Source: Moorena producens 3L
GTDB lineage: Bacteria > Cyanobacteriota > Cyanobacteriia > Cyanobacteriales > Coleofasciculaceae
Assembly (NCBI RefSeq): GCF_000211815.1
Contig: NZ_GL890907.1
Coordinates: 12,442-76,441, forward strand
Length of the DNA stretch: 64,000 nucleotides
Direction: 5' to 3'
Shown piece after piece: positions 34,486 through 44,721 of this stretch; the stretch's first letter is position 1; every line of letters starts with the position of its first letter. Made by a program: the position numbers and the translations under genes. The notes below the pieces were generated by a model. That model saw nothing but the letters and a program-made list of their open reading frames with translations. It had not been told where the DNA came from and searched no databases.

Positions 34486-34926
34486 ATGAGAAATCCTAAA
34501 AAGCAGTTAACTATCTTATCATGGACTCACTACATGTTTGGGGGATTTTGCGGATTTTACTCCCTGTTTATACTAATGTTATATATTCCTTTTGGTCTGT
34601 TCATGATTGGTGCAACTGACTCAATTCCTGCAGACTTATCAGGAGAGTTATCAGAGTGGTTTAAGTTATCACGAAATGTATCATCGGACTTGCCTGGCTA
34701 TTTGCTAGTCATTTCTGGTGCCATACTTTTCATCCTTGGAGAAATATTGGCTTTTGCTATCATTCTCTCAGGATATATGCTCAGAAAAAGCAAGAATTAT
34801 TGGTTTTCATTTATGATAGCTTGCCTACTCTGCTGGTTCAGACCATTTGGCACACTTATTGGAATTTTAACGATTGTTGTTCTATCTCGGCAATCTGTAA
34901 AAAAATTATATCCTTTTAAGTATTAA
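34486..34926 (+). CDS. Small membrane protein, unknown function
   Basis: A 146-aa protein with about three transmembrane segments (FGGFCGFYSLFILMLYIPFGLFMIG; LLVISGAILFILGEILAFAIILSGYML; FMIACLLCWFRPFGTLIGILTIVVL). It starts 2 bp after the small frame before it and ends in a GGGAATC array. No signature motif seen. Confidence 0.6.
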   Translation: MRNPKKQLTILSWTHYMFGGFCGFYSLFILMLYIPFGLFMIGATDSIPADLSGELSEWFKLSRNVSSDLPGYLLVISGAILFILGEILAFAIILSGYMLRKSKNYWFSFMIACLLCWFRPFGTLIGILTIVVLSRQSVKKLYPFKY

Positions 34927-35270
34927 AAGGGAATAGGGAATCGGGAATCGGGAGTCGGGAATCGGGAATCGGGAATCGGGAATCGGGAGTCGGGAGTCGG
35001 GGTGCATCTCATATTTGTAAAAAAGAAGGGAAGTGTGGAAAGTGTGGGGAGTGTGGGAATTTTATTAGAATTTTTGCCTAATTTCATGCATTGAGATGCA
35101 CCCGGGAGTAGGGAGTAGGTAACAAAAATTATCACAATTCATTTAGGTACCCTATCGTGTGGATTAAATTGGATGCGTTCGCGTAGCGGCTCTTTTGGAG
35201 CATCGCACTATTCCTGATTCCCGATTCCCTACTCCCGATTCCCTACTCCCTACTCCCTACTCCCTACTCC
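34927..35270. repeat. STRR arrays between membrane protein and reductase genes
   Basis: GGGAATC/GGGAGTC units (34930-35000), GTGTGGGAA units (35033-35060), one TTCGCGTAGCGGCTC hairpin (35174-35208) and CCCTACT units (35216-35275). The last array supplies the final codons and stop of the gene on the minus strand. Confidence 0.85.
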
Positions 35271-36281
35271 CTATTCCCGACCATGAGGTTTAAGGAGACT
35301 AGCCAAATCAGGACCACTGGGAATAATTCCACCTGGATTGAGGGGGAACAGATTTCCGTAGTAATCGCGCTTGACATCCTCCAAGCTACAAGTATCGGCA
35401 ACTCCAGGAAGCTGATACAAGTCACGCAGGTAGGGGCCTAAGTTATTGTAGTCCTGAATTCTGAAACGGTTGCACTTGAACAATCCATAATAGACCACAT
35501 CAAAACGGAACAGAGTGGTAAATAGACGCACATCTGCCAGAGTTACCCTATCCCCACACAGGTATCTACTGGTCTCTAGGGCTCGATCAATCTTATCCAA
35601 GGTTGTGAATAGCTGGTCGCAAGCTTTCTCATAAGCCTCTTGGGTCTGGGCAAAACCGCAGCGATAGACTCCATTATTCACAGCGTGGTAGATAGTCTCA
35701 TTCCACACATCAATGGTTTCCTTCAGTTCCTCTGGATAAAGGTCTAGGGTAGGATTAGTAGCGAACTCATTGAACTGTGAGTTCAGGATTACTATAATTT
35801 CTGCACTCTCATTGTTGACAATGGTTTTGCTCTGTTTATCCCACAGCACTGGAACTGTGCAACGACCGTTGTAGCCTGTTTTTGCCAGCTCGTAAAGCTC
35901 AGGAAGCGTGTCGCAGCCTTCCTGCTGCTGATTAAATACCCAAATCCCCTGATTGGAAGAAGGAGAGGCAATGAATACCGGTATTGAGTCTTGGAGTCCT
36001 TTGAGTGCCCTTACCACTAGAGTGCGGTGGGCCCAAGGACAACCGAGTCCTACATAAAGACAGTAGCGTCCTGCTTCCGGTTGGTAAGGATTCTCTGCTT
36101 CTGTCCCAATAAAATTCCTAAACTCGCTGGCAGGGCGAATGTACTCTCCAGAATTATTCCGTGGAGCCAGCTTCGACATCATCATTTGCCAGAGAGTTGT
36201 CCAGACAAACTTTCCCAACCTGATGATCAGTGTTGGGGGGAGTGACTTGCCTTTTTTCTTAGTTTCAGCAGCTCCGGTCAT
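35271..36281 (-). CDS. Glutathionyl-hydroquinone reductase (GST xi class)
   Basis: A 336-aa protein. The N-terminal thioredoxin-like domain has the catalytic CPWAHR motif (Cys81, in YCLYVGLGCPWAHRTLVVRAL) that defines glutathionyl-hydroquinone reductases, followed by VPVLWDKQSKTIVNNESAEI and a helical C-terminal domain (RYLCGDRVTLADVRLFTTLFRFD). It reduces glutathionyl-quinone conjugates with glutathione. The start ATG at 36281 opens MTGAAETKKKGKS. The last two or three codons and the stop lie in an STRR array, so the extreme C-terminus may be recent. Confidence 0.9.
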   Translation of the reverse strand: MTGAAETKKKGKSLPPTLIIRLGKFVWTTLWQMMMSKLAPRNNSGEYIRPASEFRNFIGTEAENPYQPEAGRYCLYVGLGCPWAHRTLVVRALKGLQDSIPVFIASPSSNQGIWVFNQQQEGCDTLPELYELAKTGYNGRCTVPVLWDKQSKTIVNNESAEIIVILNSQFNEFATNPTLDLYPEELKETIDVWNETIYHAVNNGVYRCGFAQTQEAYEKACDQLFTTLDKIDRALETSRYLCGDRVTLADVRLFTTLFRFDVVYYGLFKCNRFRIQDYNNLGPYLRDLYQLPGVADTCSLEDVKRDYYGNLFPLNPGGIIPSGPDLASLLKPHGRE

Positions 36282-36352
36282 GTTGGGAATTTAGTAAGAC
36301 ATCTCTAAGATACCAACAAATTCTGACCAGTGGCCTGATTACCCTAGTAGTG

Positions 36353-36401
36353 CTGAAAAAGAACCCTAACTTACCGTGTTGAAGTCAGGGCTCTTTTTCA
36401 G
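36353..36401 (-). terminator. Intrinsic terminator after psb35
   Basis: CTGAAAAAGAaCCCT and AGGGcTCTTTTTCAG are inverted and make a long stem around a 19-nt loop, with U-rich flanks. It lies between psb35 and the reductase gene, downstream of psb35 on the minus strand. Confidence 0.7.
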
Positions 36402-36442
36402 TCAAATCTTCCGGTTTTCCCAACCAAACTACTCCGGTTTAG

Positions 36443-36637
36443 CTAGCTCTCTCCCTTTGAATTATCCTCTGAATCGATCTTTGGTACCCAATTAGGAGTT
36501 TCTGACCCTTCCCAACCAGCAGGACGTTTAGAGTTGTACCAGGCAATGGAGCCAATCACAACTGCTGCCACAAAACCCACAACATACACTAGGGTAAACC
36601 ACAAGGGAAAACTGCCTGCTTCCATCAATACATACAT
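36443..36637 (-). CDS. psb35: Psb35-like photosystem II assembly protein
   Basis: A 64-aa protein with one transmembrane helix (FPLWFTLVYVVGFVAAVVIGSIAWY) followed by the conserved NSKRPAGWEG and a charged tail ending in the cytoplasm or stroma-equivalent side. This matches the small cyanobacterial Psb35 protein that stabilises the CP47 assembly module with high-light-inducible proteins. A terminator follows. It is single-copy here and intact. Confidence 0.65.
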   Translation of the reverse strand: MYVLMEAGSFPLWFTLVYVVGFVAAVVIGSIAWYNSKRPAGWEGSETPNWVPKIDSEDNSKGES

Positions 36638-37011
<374 letters not shown>

Positions 37012-39555
37012 CTACTTTCTAGCTGCTGGGGGAGCTAACGGACCTCCTGCTGGCCTGCGTTGAGGCTTAGGACGAGCCACCGGTTTGGGAGCAACTCTGG
37101 GTGCTGGTGCTGGCCTGCGCCTTGCTCGTGCTGGTGCTGGTCTGCGCCTTGCTGGTGCTGGTGCATACCTGCGCTTGGCTGGTGCTGACCGTCGTCTCGG
37201 GGCAGTGTTTCTAGGCGTATAGCGTCTGGTGGTACTTTTACGGGGATAAGACCGTTTAGTTGTAGCTTTGCGACGGTAATACCGTTTGGGTTGAGAGTTC
37301 TTCCTAGACACCCTGACCCGACTACTACGCCGCCGTGTAGAACTGGCTCTTCTAGTTGAACTACCTCGTCTTGAACTAGTTCTTCTCCTTGACCGACTTG
37401 TGGAAGCGGTAACGGTAGTGGGAACAAATTTTTTGTTAATAACTCGTTTGGGTTTAATCGGCTGAGCTTCAATGGTAGCTTCCCTACCTGATAACTTCCT
37501 GGGGCGCTCAGTAAAAGACTCACGGTCTAAGTCTTCGATTACCTCCAACATGAACCGACGCCAGGTGGCAGCAGCAGTTGCACTAGACCCCCTGGTAGGC
37601 TTGTTATCATCATTACCTAACCAAACCCCAGCTACTAATTGGGGAATATAGCCCACAAACCAGAGGTCACGGGCATCATCCGTAGTGCCGGTTTTGCCAA
37701 CTGCTGGTCGTCCAATTTGAGCCGCTGTCCCGGTACCCCCGGTAACCACACCCCTGAGCATCCAGGTCACAATGGCTGCTGTTTCTGCATCAATAGCTCG
37801 CTCACCCTCGAGTTTGTGGTCGTAAATCACGTTACCGTGCTGGTCAATAATCCGGCGAATCCCATGAGCATCGTGGTGAATGCCTTGGGCGGCTAAGGTG
37901 CCATAGGAACTGGTGAGTTCTAACAGGTTTACCTCAGATGCTCCTAAGGCTAGGGAGTAGGTGGGATGGAGTTTGGATTTAATCCCCATTTTTTGAGCCA
38001 GCTTGATAATCGGCTCCCAGCCCACATCCACTAGGGTTTTGACGGCTACCACATTCACCGAAGAAATCAGGGCATCCCGCACTGAGATCGAACCCCGGAA
38101 TCTCTCACTGTAGTTTTTAGGTTCGTAACCATCTACTATATACCCCGCATCCATGTAGCCTTTATAGGGAGACATCCCTGTTGCTAGTGCTGCGGCATAC
38201 ACGAATGTTTTGAATGTAGAACCAGGCTGACGCTGAGCTTGGGTGACCCGATTGAGGTAATTATTGCTATCTAGGTCATTAAAATCCTTACCCCCGACCA
38301 TGGCTTTGATCTGACCATTGCGGGGATCCACGGCAACTAGTGCAGCTTGTCCAAACCGCTGGTAACGACCATAGGTTTTCATGGTCTTTTGGACAGCAGT
38401 TTCAGCGGCATCTTGCCACTCTAAATTAATTGTAGTTTCAATGGTCAGCCCTTTCTTACCCAGTACTTCTTTGGAAACGTATTTGGGCAATTCTTGTTGA
38501 ATATATTCCGTGAAATAGAACGCTTTACGCTCCAGTCGCTTCGGTTGGCTTGGCTTAATACTCAGGGGCTCGGCCATGGCTTTGTCGGCTTCAGCCTGGG
38601 AGATGTAGCCATTTTCCAACATCCGCTGCAATACTACATCACGACGTTCTTTGGCTGCTTTTTGCCTAGAGCTATTGATTTTGCCCTCCAACAATGGCGA
38701 GTAAACACTAGGAGCTGGGGGTAATCCCGCCAGTGTTGCCATTTCTCCCAAGGTCAGGTCTTTTACGGGTTTACTAAAATAGACCCAAGCCGCATCAGCA
38801 ATCCCGTAAGCACCGGAACCCAAATAGACTAAGTTTAAATAGCGCTCCAGGATTTGATCTTTGCTCAAATCCTGCTCAATTTTCTGCGCCATGCGCATTT
38901 CTTTGAGTTTCCGTACGATGCTGCGTTCGTGATCAAAGAAAACAATTCTAGCGAGTTGCTGGGTAATCGTGCTACCTCCTTCTACTACTCCCCCAGCTTT
39001 GAGGTTAGCCACAGTAGCACGAAGAATACCCTGGGAATCTACCCCTTTATGCTCTTTAAAGCGTTGGTCTTCAATAGCAATGAAGGCTTCAATCAGGGTT
39101 TCGGGTATTTCCCAAATCTTGAGGGTCTCATGGCTAGCTGGCCCAATTTGCTGGATAATAGTGCTGTCGGCAGCTTTAATCGTGATGGTGCCATCTCGAA
39201 CATAGGTCAAGACATCCTTAGTAGAATCTGGCAGAGAGCTTTCTAGCTTTTGCCAACCCCAACCCAATGCGATCGCACTGCCACCCACCCCTAGTCCGAT
39301 CCAAAACCAGGAGCGACGATAGATTGCTTTTGGTCCGATTAGCGGTTTGATAACCGTAGTAGATACACGCTTGATTCCGTTTAGAGTTTGGGCAACTACC
39401 CTCGACCGCTTCCGCCGTCTTGGCTTTGATGAGGGGTGCTTGCCATCATTAGACGCAACACTCCCATTCAAATCCGATTTCTCCGTCAGTTTCTTTGAGG
39501 GATTCGGAGGGTTGTGACTATGTCGATCTTGGGGCTTCGGGGAAAATATTGACAC
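37012..39555 (-). CDS. Class A penicillin-binding protein (PBP1A type)
   Basis: An 847-aa bifunctional peptidoglycan synthase. A basic N-terminal tail (residues 1-80) and one membrane anchor (83-101) are followed by glycosyltransferase GT51 (EDQRFKEHKGVD at 162, GGSTITQQLAR at 193-203) and transpeptidase motifs STFK 446-449, SVN 499-501 and KTGT 621-624. The last 170 residues are a very Arg/Pro/Ala-rich tail (SRRRTSSRRGSSTRRASS; PAPARRRPAPARARRRP), which could contact the cell wall polymer or nucleic acids. The start is GTG 39555, six bases after AAGGAG. Confidence 0.92.
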   Translation of the reverse strand: MSIFSPKPQDRHSHNPPNPSKKLTEKSDLNGSVASNDGKHPSSKPRRRKRSRVVAQTLNGIKRVSTTVIKPLIGPKAIYRRSWFWIGLGVGGSAIALGWGWQKLESSLPDSTKDVLTYVRDGTITIKAADSTIIQQIGPASHETLKIWEIPETLIEAFIAIEDQRFKEHKGVDSQGILRATVANLKAGGVVEGGSTITQQLARIVFFDHERSIVRKLKEMRMAQKIEQDLSKDQILERYLNLVYLGSGAYGIADAAWVYFSKPVKDLTLGEMATLAGLPPAPSVYSPLLEGKINSSRQKAAKERRDVVLQRMLENGYISQAEADKAMAEPLSIKPSQPKRLERKAFYFTEYIQQELPKYVSKEVLGKKGLTIETTINLEWQDAAETAVQKTMKTYGRYQRFGQAALVAVDPRNGQIKAMVGGKDFNDLDSNNYLNRVTQAQRQPGSTFKTFVYAAALATGMSPYKGYMDAGYIVDGYEPKNYSERFRGSISVRDALISSVNVVAVKTLVDVGWEPIIKLAQKMGIKSKLHPTYSLALGASEVNLLELTSSYGTLAAQGIHHDAHGIRRIIDQHGNVIYDHKLEGERAIDAETAAIVTWMLRGVVTGGTGTAAQIGRPAVGKTGTTDDARDLWFVGYIPQLVAGVWLGNDDNKPTRGSSATAAATWRRFMLEVIEDLDRESFTERPRKLSGREATIEAQPIKPKRVINKKFVPTTVTASTSRSRRRTSSRRGSSTRRASSTRRRSSRVRVSRKNSQPKRYYRRKATTKRSYPRKSTTRRYTPRNTAPRRRSAPAKRRYAPAPARRRPAPARARRRPAPAPRVAPKPVARPKPQRRPAGGPLAPPAARK

Positions 39556-40060
39556 ATCAACTCCTTAGCAATACAAAAGCAGCCATAACTTTTTGTCTTA
39601 TAACTTGTTGTCTATTTTAGGGCTTGAAATCTTTATTTAGTGGATCTGTCACTTTTTTCCTTCTGCTTGGGTAAAATCCGGATTTATACGTACTAGGTCA
39701 GCATTCAGCTATCAGCGAACAGCTATTAGCTTTTGAATAAAACAGGTAAGCATTGGTTTGATCTGAGTTACCTCTGCTGAGATGGGATTCATAGTCTTTG
39801 GCTAATAGTTAAGTTAAGATCTTCTGCCCGTAACAGCTGATCTTCAAGTTCACTGGCTGAACCCATAGCAATTTGAAGGAAACCGGCTAGTTCGGCAACT
39901 CCGTTCCCTTAAGCATTAAGCTGACTGCTGACAGCTGACGGCACCTCAAGTAGCACCATCTGTAGCCCATATGCTTACTCATGAACCAAGCATAATGAAA
40001 ATATTAAACTAAACCTTATTTTTTGCTATTGTTCAACATTATTCGTCCTCTTTAAACCCT
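39556..40060. other. Divergent intergenic region with a GTAAGCAT-type repeat
   Basis: This 505-bp spacer holds the promoters of the minus-strand PBP gene and the plus-strand radical SAM gene. From about 39694 to 39980 it carries a repeat with AGCATTCAGCTATCAGC at one end and GCATATGCTTAC-like sequence at the other; relatives lie at 48711-48872 and, inverted, 57755-58168. No gene is seen. Confidence 0.6.
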
Positions 40061-41677
40061 GTGGTATTTTCCTCCGAACGTCTTCTGTTTACACCAGCCA
40101 CTCCTGACGACCATGCTATTCCTACTATTTTTGCCTTTCCTAATCAATACAACATCGGTATTACTAGTCTCGGCTATCAGATAGTGTGGGCATCTCTAGC
40201 CTTGCGCCCTGACCTAATGGTCAGCCGCTTGTTCACGGATTACCATGAGCCATTACCGAGACAGCCAGAATTACTTGGTTATTCTATATCATGGGAATTG
40301 GATTATGTCAATATCTTAGCGGGATTGGAATTTTTGGAGATACCCCTATACTCAGCACAACGGGACTCTAGCCATCCCCTAGTGTTTGGTGGCGGTCCCG
40401 TGTTAACCGCTAATCCAGAACCCTTTGCTGACTTCTTTGATGTGATTTTGCTCGGAGATGGGGAAATCCTGCTAGATAATTTTATCGATGCTTATCAAGA
40501 GGTTCGCACTGCTGAACGTAATACTCAATTGCAGCATCTGGCCCAAGTCCCTGGAGTCTATATACCCAGTCTATATCAGGTAACCTACCAGGACCTAACG
40601 AGTGCGATCGCATCCATTCAACCAGTGTCTGATCAGATTCCTACCACGGTATCTAAACAGACCTATCGGGGCAATACCCTGTCTGCTTCCACAGTGGTCA
40701 CCGAAAAAGCGGCTTGGGAAAACATCTACATGGTAGAAGTGGTGCGCAGTTGTCCAGAGATGTGTCGCTTCTGTCTGGCCAGTTACCTCACTTTACCATT
40801 TCGTACTCCTAGCGCGATCGATTCTTTGATTCCAGCTATAGAACGGGGATTAAAGGTAACAGACCGGATTGGCTTACTGGGAGCATCAGTCACCCAGCAT
40901 CCCGAGTTTGATGTGTTGTTAGATTACCTAAATCAGCCACAATACGACCATGTGCGCTTGAGTATTGCCTCGGTGCGAACTAATACAGTTACCGAAAAGC
41001 TTGCCCAAACCCTAACCAAACGTAACACCCGTTCCATTACGATTGCAGTAGAAAGTGGCTCACAAAGGTTGCGCGAGATTATTAATAAGAAGCTCAGCAA
41101 TGACGAAATTATCCAGGCAGCAGTGAATGCTAAAGCAGGGGGATTAAAACGTCTCAAAATCTATGGGATGGTAGGAGTTCCGGGAGAGGAAATAGCAGAT
41201 GTTGAAGAAACTGTAGGGATGATGGAACAGATTAAGAGAGCAGCCCCCGGTCTAGGCTTAACCCTCGGATGCTCCACCTTTGTTCCCAAAGCTCATACAC
41301 CCTTTCAGTGGTTTGGTGTCAATCCCCAAGCCCAGAAGCGCCTCAAGTTATTGCAGAAAAAATTGCGATCGCAAGCCATAGACTTTCGACCAGAAAGCTA
41401 CAACTGGTCAGTAATTCAAGCACTGATTTCCCGAGGGGATCGTCGCTTATCCCAACTCTTAGAACTAACCAGGCATTATGGGGATTCCTTAGGCAGTTTC
41501 CGCCGTGCCTTTAAACAATTGCGAGGACAGTTACCTGAACTAGACTTCTACGTCTATACCGACTGGTCAACAGAGCAAGTGTTGCCTTGGAGTCATCTGC
41601 TTGGGCCACTTCCCCAGGCCACCTTGCTCAAGCACTTAGGTGCTGCTACAGCCCTGGGGGTAGGGGATGGGGAATAG
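40061..41677 (+). CDS. B12-binding-type radical SAM protein
   Basis: A 538-aa radical SAM enzyme. The 4Fe-4S motif is CPEMCRFC (Cys231, Cys235, Cys238) in VEVVRSCPEMCRFCLASY. The N-terminal part (FAFPNQYNIGITSLGYQIVWASL..., VFGGGPVLTANPEPFADFFDVILLGDGE) resembles the B12-binding-like domain of this family. KIYGMVGVPGEEIADVEET and LGCSTFVPKAHTPFQWFG are family blocks. The substrate is not known. Start is GTG 40061; no strong Shine-Dalgarno is visible. It is widely conserved in cyanobacteria. Confidence 0.85.
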   Translation: MVFSSERLLFTPATPDDHAIPTIFAFPNQYNIGITSLGYQIVWASLALRPDLMVSRLFTDYHEPLPRQPELLGYSISWELDYVNILAGLEFLEIPLYSAQRDSSHPLVFGGGPVLTANPEPFADFFDVILLGDGEILLDNFIDAYQEVRTAERNTQLQHLAQVPGVYIPSLYQVTYQDLTSAIASIQPVSDQIPTTVSKQTYRGNTLSASTVVTEKAAWENIYMVEVVRSCPEMCRFCLASYLTLPFRTPSAIDSLIPAIERGLKVTDRIGLLGASVTQHPEFDVLLDYLNQPQYDHVRLSIASVRTNTVTEKLAQTLTKRNTRSITIAVESGSQRLREIINKKLSNDEIIQAAVNAKAGGLKRLKIYGMVGVPGEEIADVEETVGMMEQIKRAAPGLGLTLGCSTFVPKAHTPFQWFGVNPQAQKRLKLLQKKLRSQAIDFRPESYNWSVIQALISRGDRRLSQLLELTRHYGDSLGSFRRAFKQLRGQLPELDFYVYTDWSTEQVLPWSHLLGPLPQATLLKHLGAATALGVGDGE

Positions 41678-41959
41678 GGCGTGTGGGAAGTGTGGGAAGT
41701 GTGGGAAGTGTGGGGCGGGGGCGCGGGAAGTGTGGGGCGTGTGGGGGGAGGGGGAGAGAGCGCGGGAGGTGTATGAAGTGCTCCCGCAAACCATTGCACA
41801 CAGCCCCTCCCCATTCTCGACAGCATCAAGATAATAAGCTGATGTCCATTTAAATTGGTTATTACCTATTCCCTATTCCCTGTTCCCTATTCCCTGTTCC
41901 CTTTGATTAATTTAGGTATCCCAATCTAAATGCTGAACAGCTTACTAATGCTGCTAGGT
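41678..41959. repeat. GTGGGAA tandem arrays and CCCTATT array
   Basis: GTGTGGGAA units (41690-41765) and CCCTATT/CCCTGTT units (41866-41902). It separates two convergent genes and shows no gene of its own. Confidence 0.8.
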
Positions 41960-42871
41960 CTAAGGTTTTTTAATCAATCTTGTCCCAACTCCTGGAAAAT
42001 TCCATTCCAGCTGCATGTGCAAGACAGTGCCAGGAGGACGACCAGCCACCAGTGGTACAGGAACAGCACCATATAAAATATGATCCGAGTGCAGGTGAGT
42101 GATGATTGATAATAGCCTGTTACCATCAATCCCTTTCTTAGCAGCCTCAGGAGGACAGAAATTCAATTGTCTGCTAAAAACCGCATTTCCTCGACTATTG
42201 GTGACGTAAGCATTTGGTACTCCACCAAATGGTTGCGGGAATATATTGCCATCGGCAGTATACCACATCGCCCAGACCGTGTACACCCGATTCGGGATCA
42301 GATTGTTTAGTCGGACTCTGACCCTGTTGTTTCCCCTAGAATCGCAATTAATTTGCATTTGTCCAGAAGCCTTAAACCAATCCGCTACAGTAATCGGATT
42401 TGGAGATTCCGGATTAGACTGAGAGCGAGAAACTACCGGAGCATCTAATTGAAATGGCAGTGGAGTTCGTACGGAGAGATCTCCTGAAACCCAGGTATCG
42501 ATTTGACGCAGAGGTACGTTGACAGCCCCAGGGTCAGTGGTTTCAAGGTCAAAAACTGGGAAAATTGTTTCCAAGAAAGGATCCACGATTGATGCCAAAA
42601 CAGCATCCTTTCGTGTCGAAGCAGTCAGAGGCAGAGGCTCCTTACCATTGGGGTTGTAGATACCCATTGTTGTTGCTCCTGCCAAGTTCAGGGGAGCAGA
42701 CAAGAAGTCCCACCGATATCTTGGTTTTCCAAAAAGCCGATTCCAGCCTGTTACCACCTCTGCCTCGATAGTAACGTTAGTGTTTCTCCTCCTCTGTGCT
42801 TCAGCTGGGTTAACCTGTGATAAAAAGGCAAAAAGGCTCAAAAAAAACAGAATTCCAAACTTTTTCATCAC
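41960..42871 (-). CDS. Secreted hypothetical protein
   Basis: A 303-aa protein with a signal peptide (FGILFFLSLFAFLSQVNPAEA, cut about residue 25). The mature part has beta-rich segments: VRVRLNNLIPNRVYTVWAMWYTADG..., GNAVFSRQLNFCPP, LLSIITHLHSDHILYGAVPVPLVAGRPPGTVLHMQLEW. It resembles secreted superoxide-dismutase-like or CHRD-type beta sandwiches only in general layout; I cannot name the family. AGGAG lies about 12 bp before the ATGATG start. It neighbours another exported protein on the same strand. Confidence 0.7.
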   Translation of the reverse strand: MMKKFGILFFLSLFAFLSQVNPAEAQRRRNTNVTIEAEVVTGWNRLFGKPRYRWDFLSAPLNLAGATTMGIYNPNGKEPLPLTASTRKDAVLASIVDPFLETIFPVFDLETTDPGAVNVPLRQIDTWVSGDLSVRTPLPFQLDAPVVSRSQSNPESPNPITVADWFKASGQMQINCDSRGNNRVRVRLNNLIPNRVYTVWAMWYTADGNIFPQPFGGVPNAYVTNSRGNAVFSRQLNFCPPEAAKKGIDGNRLLSIITHLHSDHILYGAVPVPLVAGRPPGTVLHMQLEWNFPGVGTRLIKKP

Positions 42872-43182
42872 GGATTTCTTCTCCTAATTAAAAGACCTGT
42901 TGCAAACGTCAACTTTTGCCAGGTTGCTGTAGTTGCTATCCTAGTTATCAGCTTGTTTTTCAAAAGTTATGCAAAACCAGCGCTAAAAAATTAAAAATTT
43001 GCTCAGCAACCAACAAGCTGCCTTGAGGCGTTGCGTCAGTCTTTTCATGAATAGGAGTAGAGTGGGCATCCTGCCCGCCCCAAAAGATCAAGGGACAGGC
43101 AAGATGCCTATTCCACCTCACTCTTAAAATCATTCCATTATTAAGCAACGCCCGAAAAACAACATAGATCAAGGCAAAGACT
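42872..43182. other. Spacer with a GCGTTGC/GCAACGC palindromic repeat
   Basis: The segment 43028-43152 begins GGCGTTGCGTCAG and ends TTAAGCAACGCCC, with GTGGGCATCCTGCCCGCCC and GGCAAGATGCCTATTCCAC inside. A related copy lies at 46816-46962. It is a candidate small mobile repeat; no gene is visible. Confidence 0.6.
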
Positions 43183-44721
43183 TCAACCTAAAGTACTGAT
43201 CTGAACCAGAGCACCAACGCCACACCCGCAGTCGCATCCAGCCGCTTGGGCACGCCCCCACTGGGATAGCATTGAATTTGAATGGGGTAGAGTAATCCGT
43301 GCGCTGCGAGACGGTGCCGATGGTGCAATCAAGAACTCATTCCCTGGTGCCACTACAATGGCATCGTCCGGGATATCTTCCGTGACCTCCACCGGTCCAA
43401 ACACCAGCACCCTAGCACCAATCTTCACCCCCTTACGCACTGTCGGTCCAAACAACACAGTGCCGTTGCCAATGGTAACGTCATCCTCGATTTCCAGTGG
43501 ACCATGGAGAACTACCCGATCACCGATAACGCATCTAGCTCCTACTCGGCAAGAGGTGAACGTTAGCTGATGAAGGCTTGAGTTTTTACCAATAGTGGTG
43601 CCTTTACCAACTGACACAGTGGGAGCCACATCACCGAGAATATAGCTCCCCTTACCAACCACTACTCCTGATGCCAACTGGCACCCTCCCAGGACAATAG
43701 CATCTTTATCGATCAGTTCGGGGGACTTTACCACAGGGACAACGAACCTTGCACCAGCTTCAGGACTGTTTGAGGGCGGTGCATTCAAGCCCACTCCCCC
43801 AGCATCGTCCGCTGGCGTGCTTGGAGTTGGTACTGGTGTTAGAGGTTCAAAGCGCTCAAAACCCAAGTCTCCCAGAGTCGCTTGACGTGCTGGGATGACT
43901 CCGGTCCCACGTCTATAAATACTTGGTGGAGCAACCGATAGCTTTCCAAAGGCTTGATCTAAATTAGGAAAGTCCTCCCCAGGATTGCGAGGATTGCCAG
44001 CAACATCAGAAAATGGGATGGTGCGTGCAGCGGCACGATAAAGTAAGTTGAATCCTCGGGCTAGTACTAAGTTTTCTTCATCGACATCAGCAAAGAATAG
44101 TGAAAATGGAGCAGGTACCGGAATGATATTGGGTTTAACATCAAGTTGGCTATAGATCCGTGCTCCAAACAACACTAGACTTGCTGGCGGAATCTTGATG
44201 GGTCGTCTCGGATTCTCTCCCAGAATCTGTGCTGCCAAACCAGTAAAGCTCGCGTCACCAATGTCGGCATTTTGAACGATCGCATTGATGCCCGTACCAC
44301 AGGCTTGTCCGATCCGAACCCTTCCGACGAAGGTGACTCCATGGGCGGTGAAGGTTCCATCCCCCAATTCTAGGTTACCTCGACCCAAGGAGCGACCACG
44401 GAAGTTGAGCAATCGGGTATTGTCTTGCAAGTTAACAGCGTTACCAATTTTGGCAGAGGCACCCTTGAGGGTAACAAAAGCATCAATCAGGCTAGCGGCT
44501 CCCATCTTAAAGTTCCTAGTACCCACGACTGCACTGGGATGGATGAAACTGGTAAAGCCCACTGGTCCTACTGAGGATTTAGCCTGCTGTGCAGCAACTC
44601 CTTTCATCCCGCCTGGAATTACTGAGCCCACCGTGGCTGCTGTCGCACCTCCAAGTGCAGCTATCAGTAAATCCCGTCGCGAACAACTGAATCTAGTTAA
44701 ATTATTGGTCATGCTACCCAT
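43183..44721 (-). CDS. Tat-exported left-handed beta-helix protein
   Basis: A 512-aa protein. A twin-arginine signal (SRRDLLIAALGGATAATVG, residues 14 on) is followed by two stretches of hexapeptide repeats: residues about 58-165 (TSFIHPSAVVGTRNFKMGAASLIDAF...) and about 345-460 (IVLGGCQLASGVVVGKGSYIL, VSVGKGTTIGKNSSLHQLT, GARCVIGDRVVLHGPLEIEDDVTIGNGTVLF). The fold is that of gamma-carbonic anhydrases and acyltransferases, but I see no complete His triad. The end (GCDCGCGVGAL) is Cys-rich. Function unknown. Starts at 44721 or, nine bases on, 44712. Confidence 0.75.
   Translation of the reverse strand: MGSMTNNLTRFSCSRRDLLIAALGGATAATVGSVIPGGMKGVAAQQAKSSVGPVGFTSFIHPSAVVGTRNFKMGAASLIDAFVTLKGASAKIGNAVNLQDNTRLLNFRGRSLGRGNLELGDGTFTAHGVTFVGRVRIGQACGTGINAIVQNADIGDASFTGLAAQILGENPRRPIKIPPASLVLFGARIYSQLDVKPNIIPVPAPFSLFFADVDEENLVLARGFNLLYRAAARTIPFSDVAGNPRNPGEDFPNLDQAFGKLSVAPPSIYRRGTGVIPARQATLGDLGFERFEPLTPVPTPSTPADDAGGVGLNAPPSNSPEAGARFVVPVVKSPELIDKDAIVLGGCQLASGVVVGKGSYILGDVAPTVSVGKGTTIGKNSSLHQLTFTSCRVGARCVIGDRVVLHGPLEIEDDVTIGNGTVLFGPTVRKGVKIGARVLVFGPVEVTEDIPDDAIVVAPGNEFLIAPSAPSRSARITLPHSNSMLSQWGRAQAAGCDCGCGVGALVQISTLG

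Noticed and set aside
37035..37523. Long frame with HQHQHQQG repeats inside the PBP gene
   Set aside because: It lies on the same strand in another frame of the Arg/Pro-rich PBP tail and is a composition shadow.
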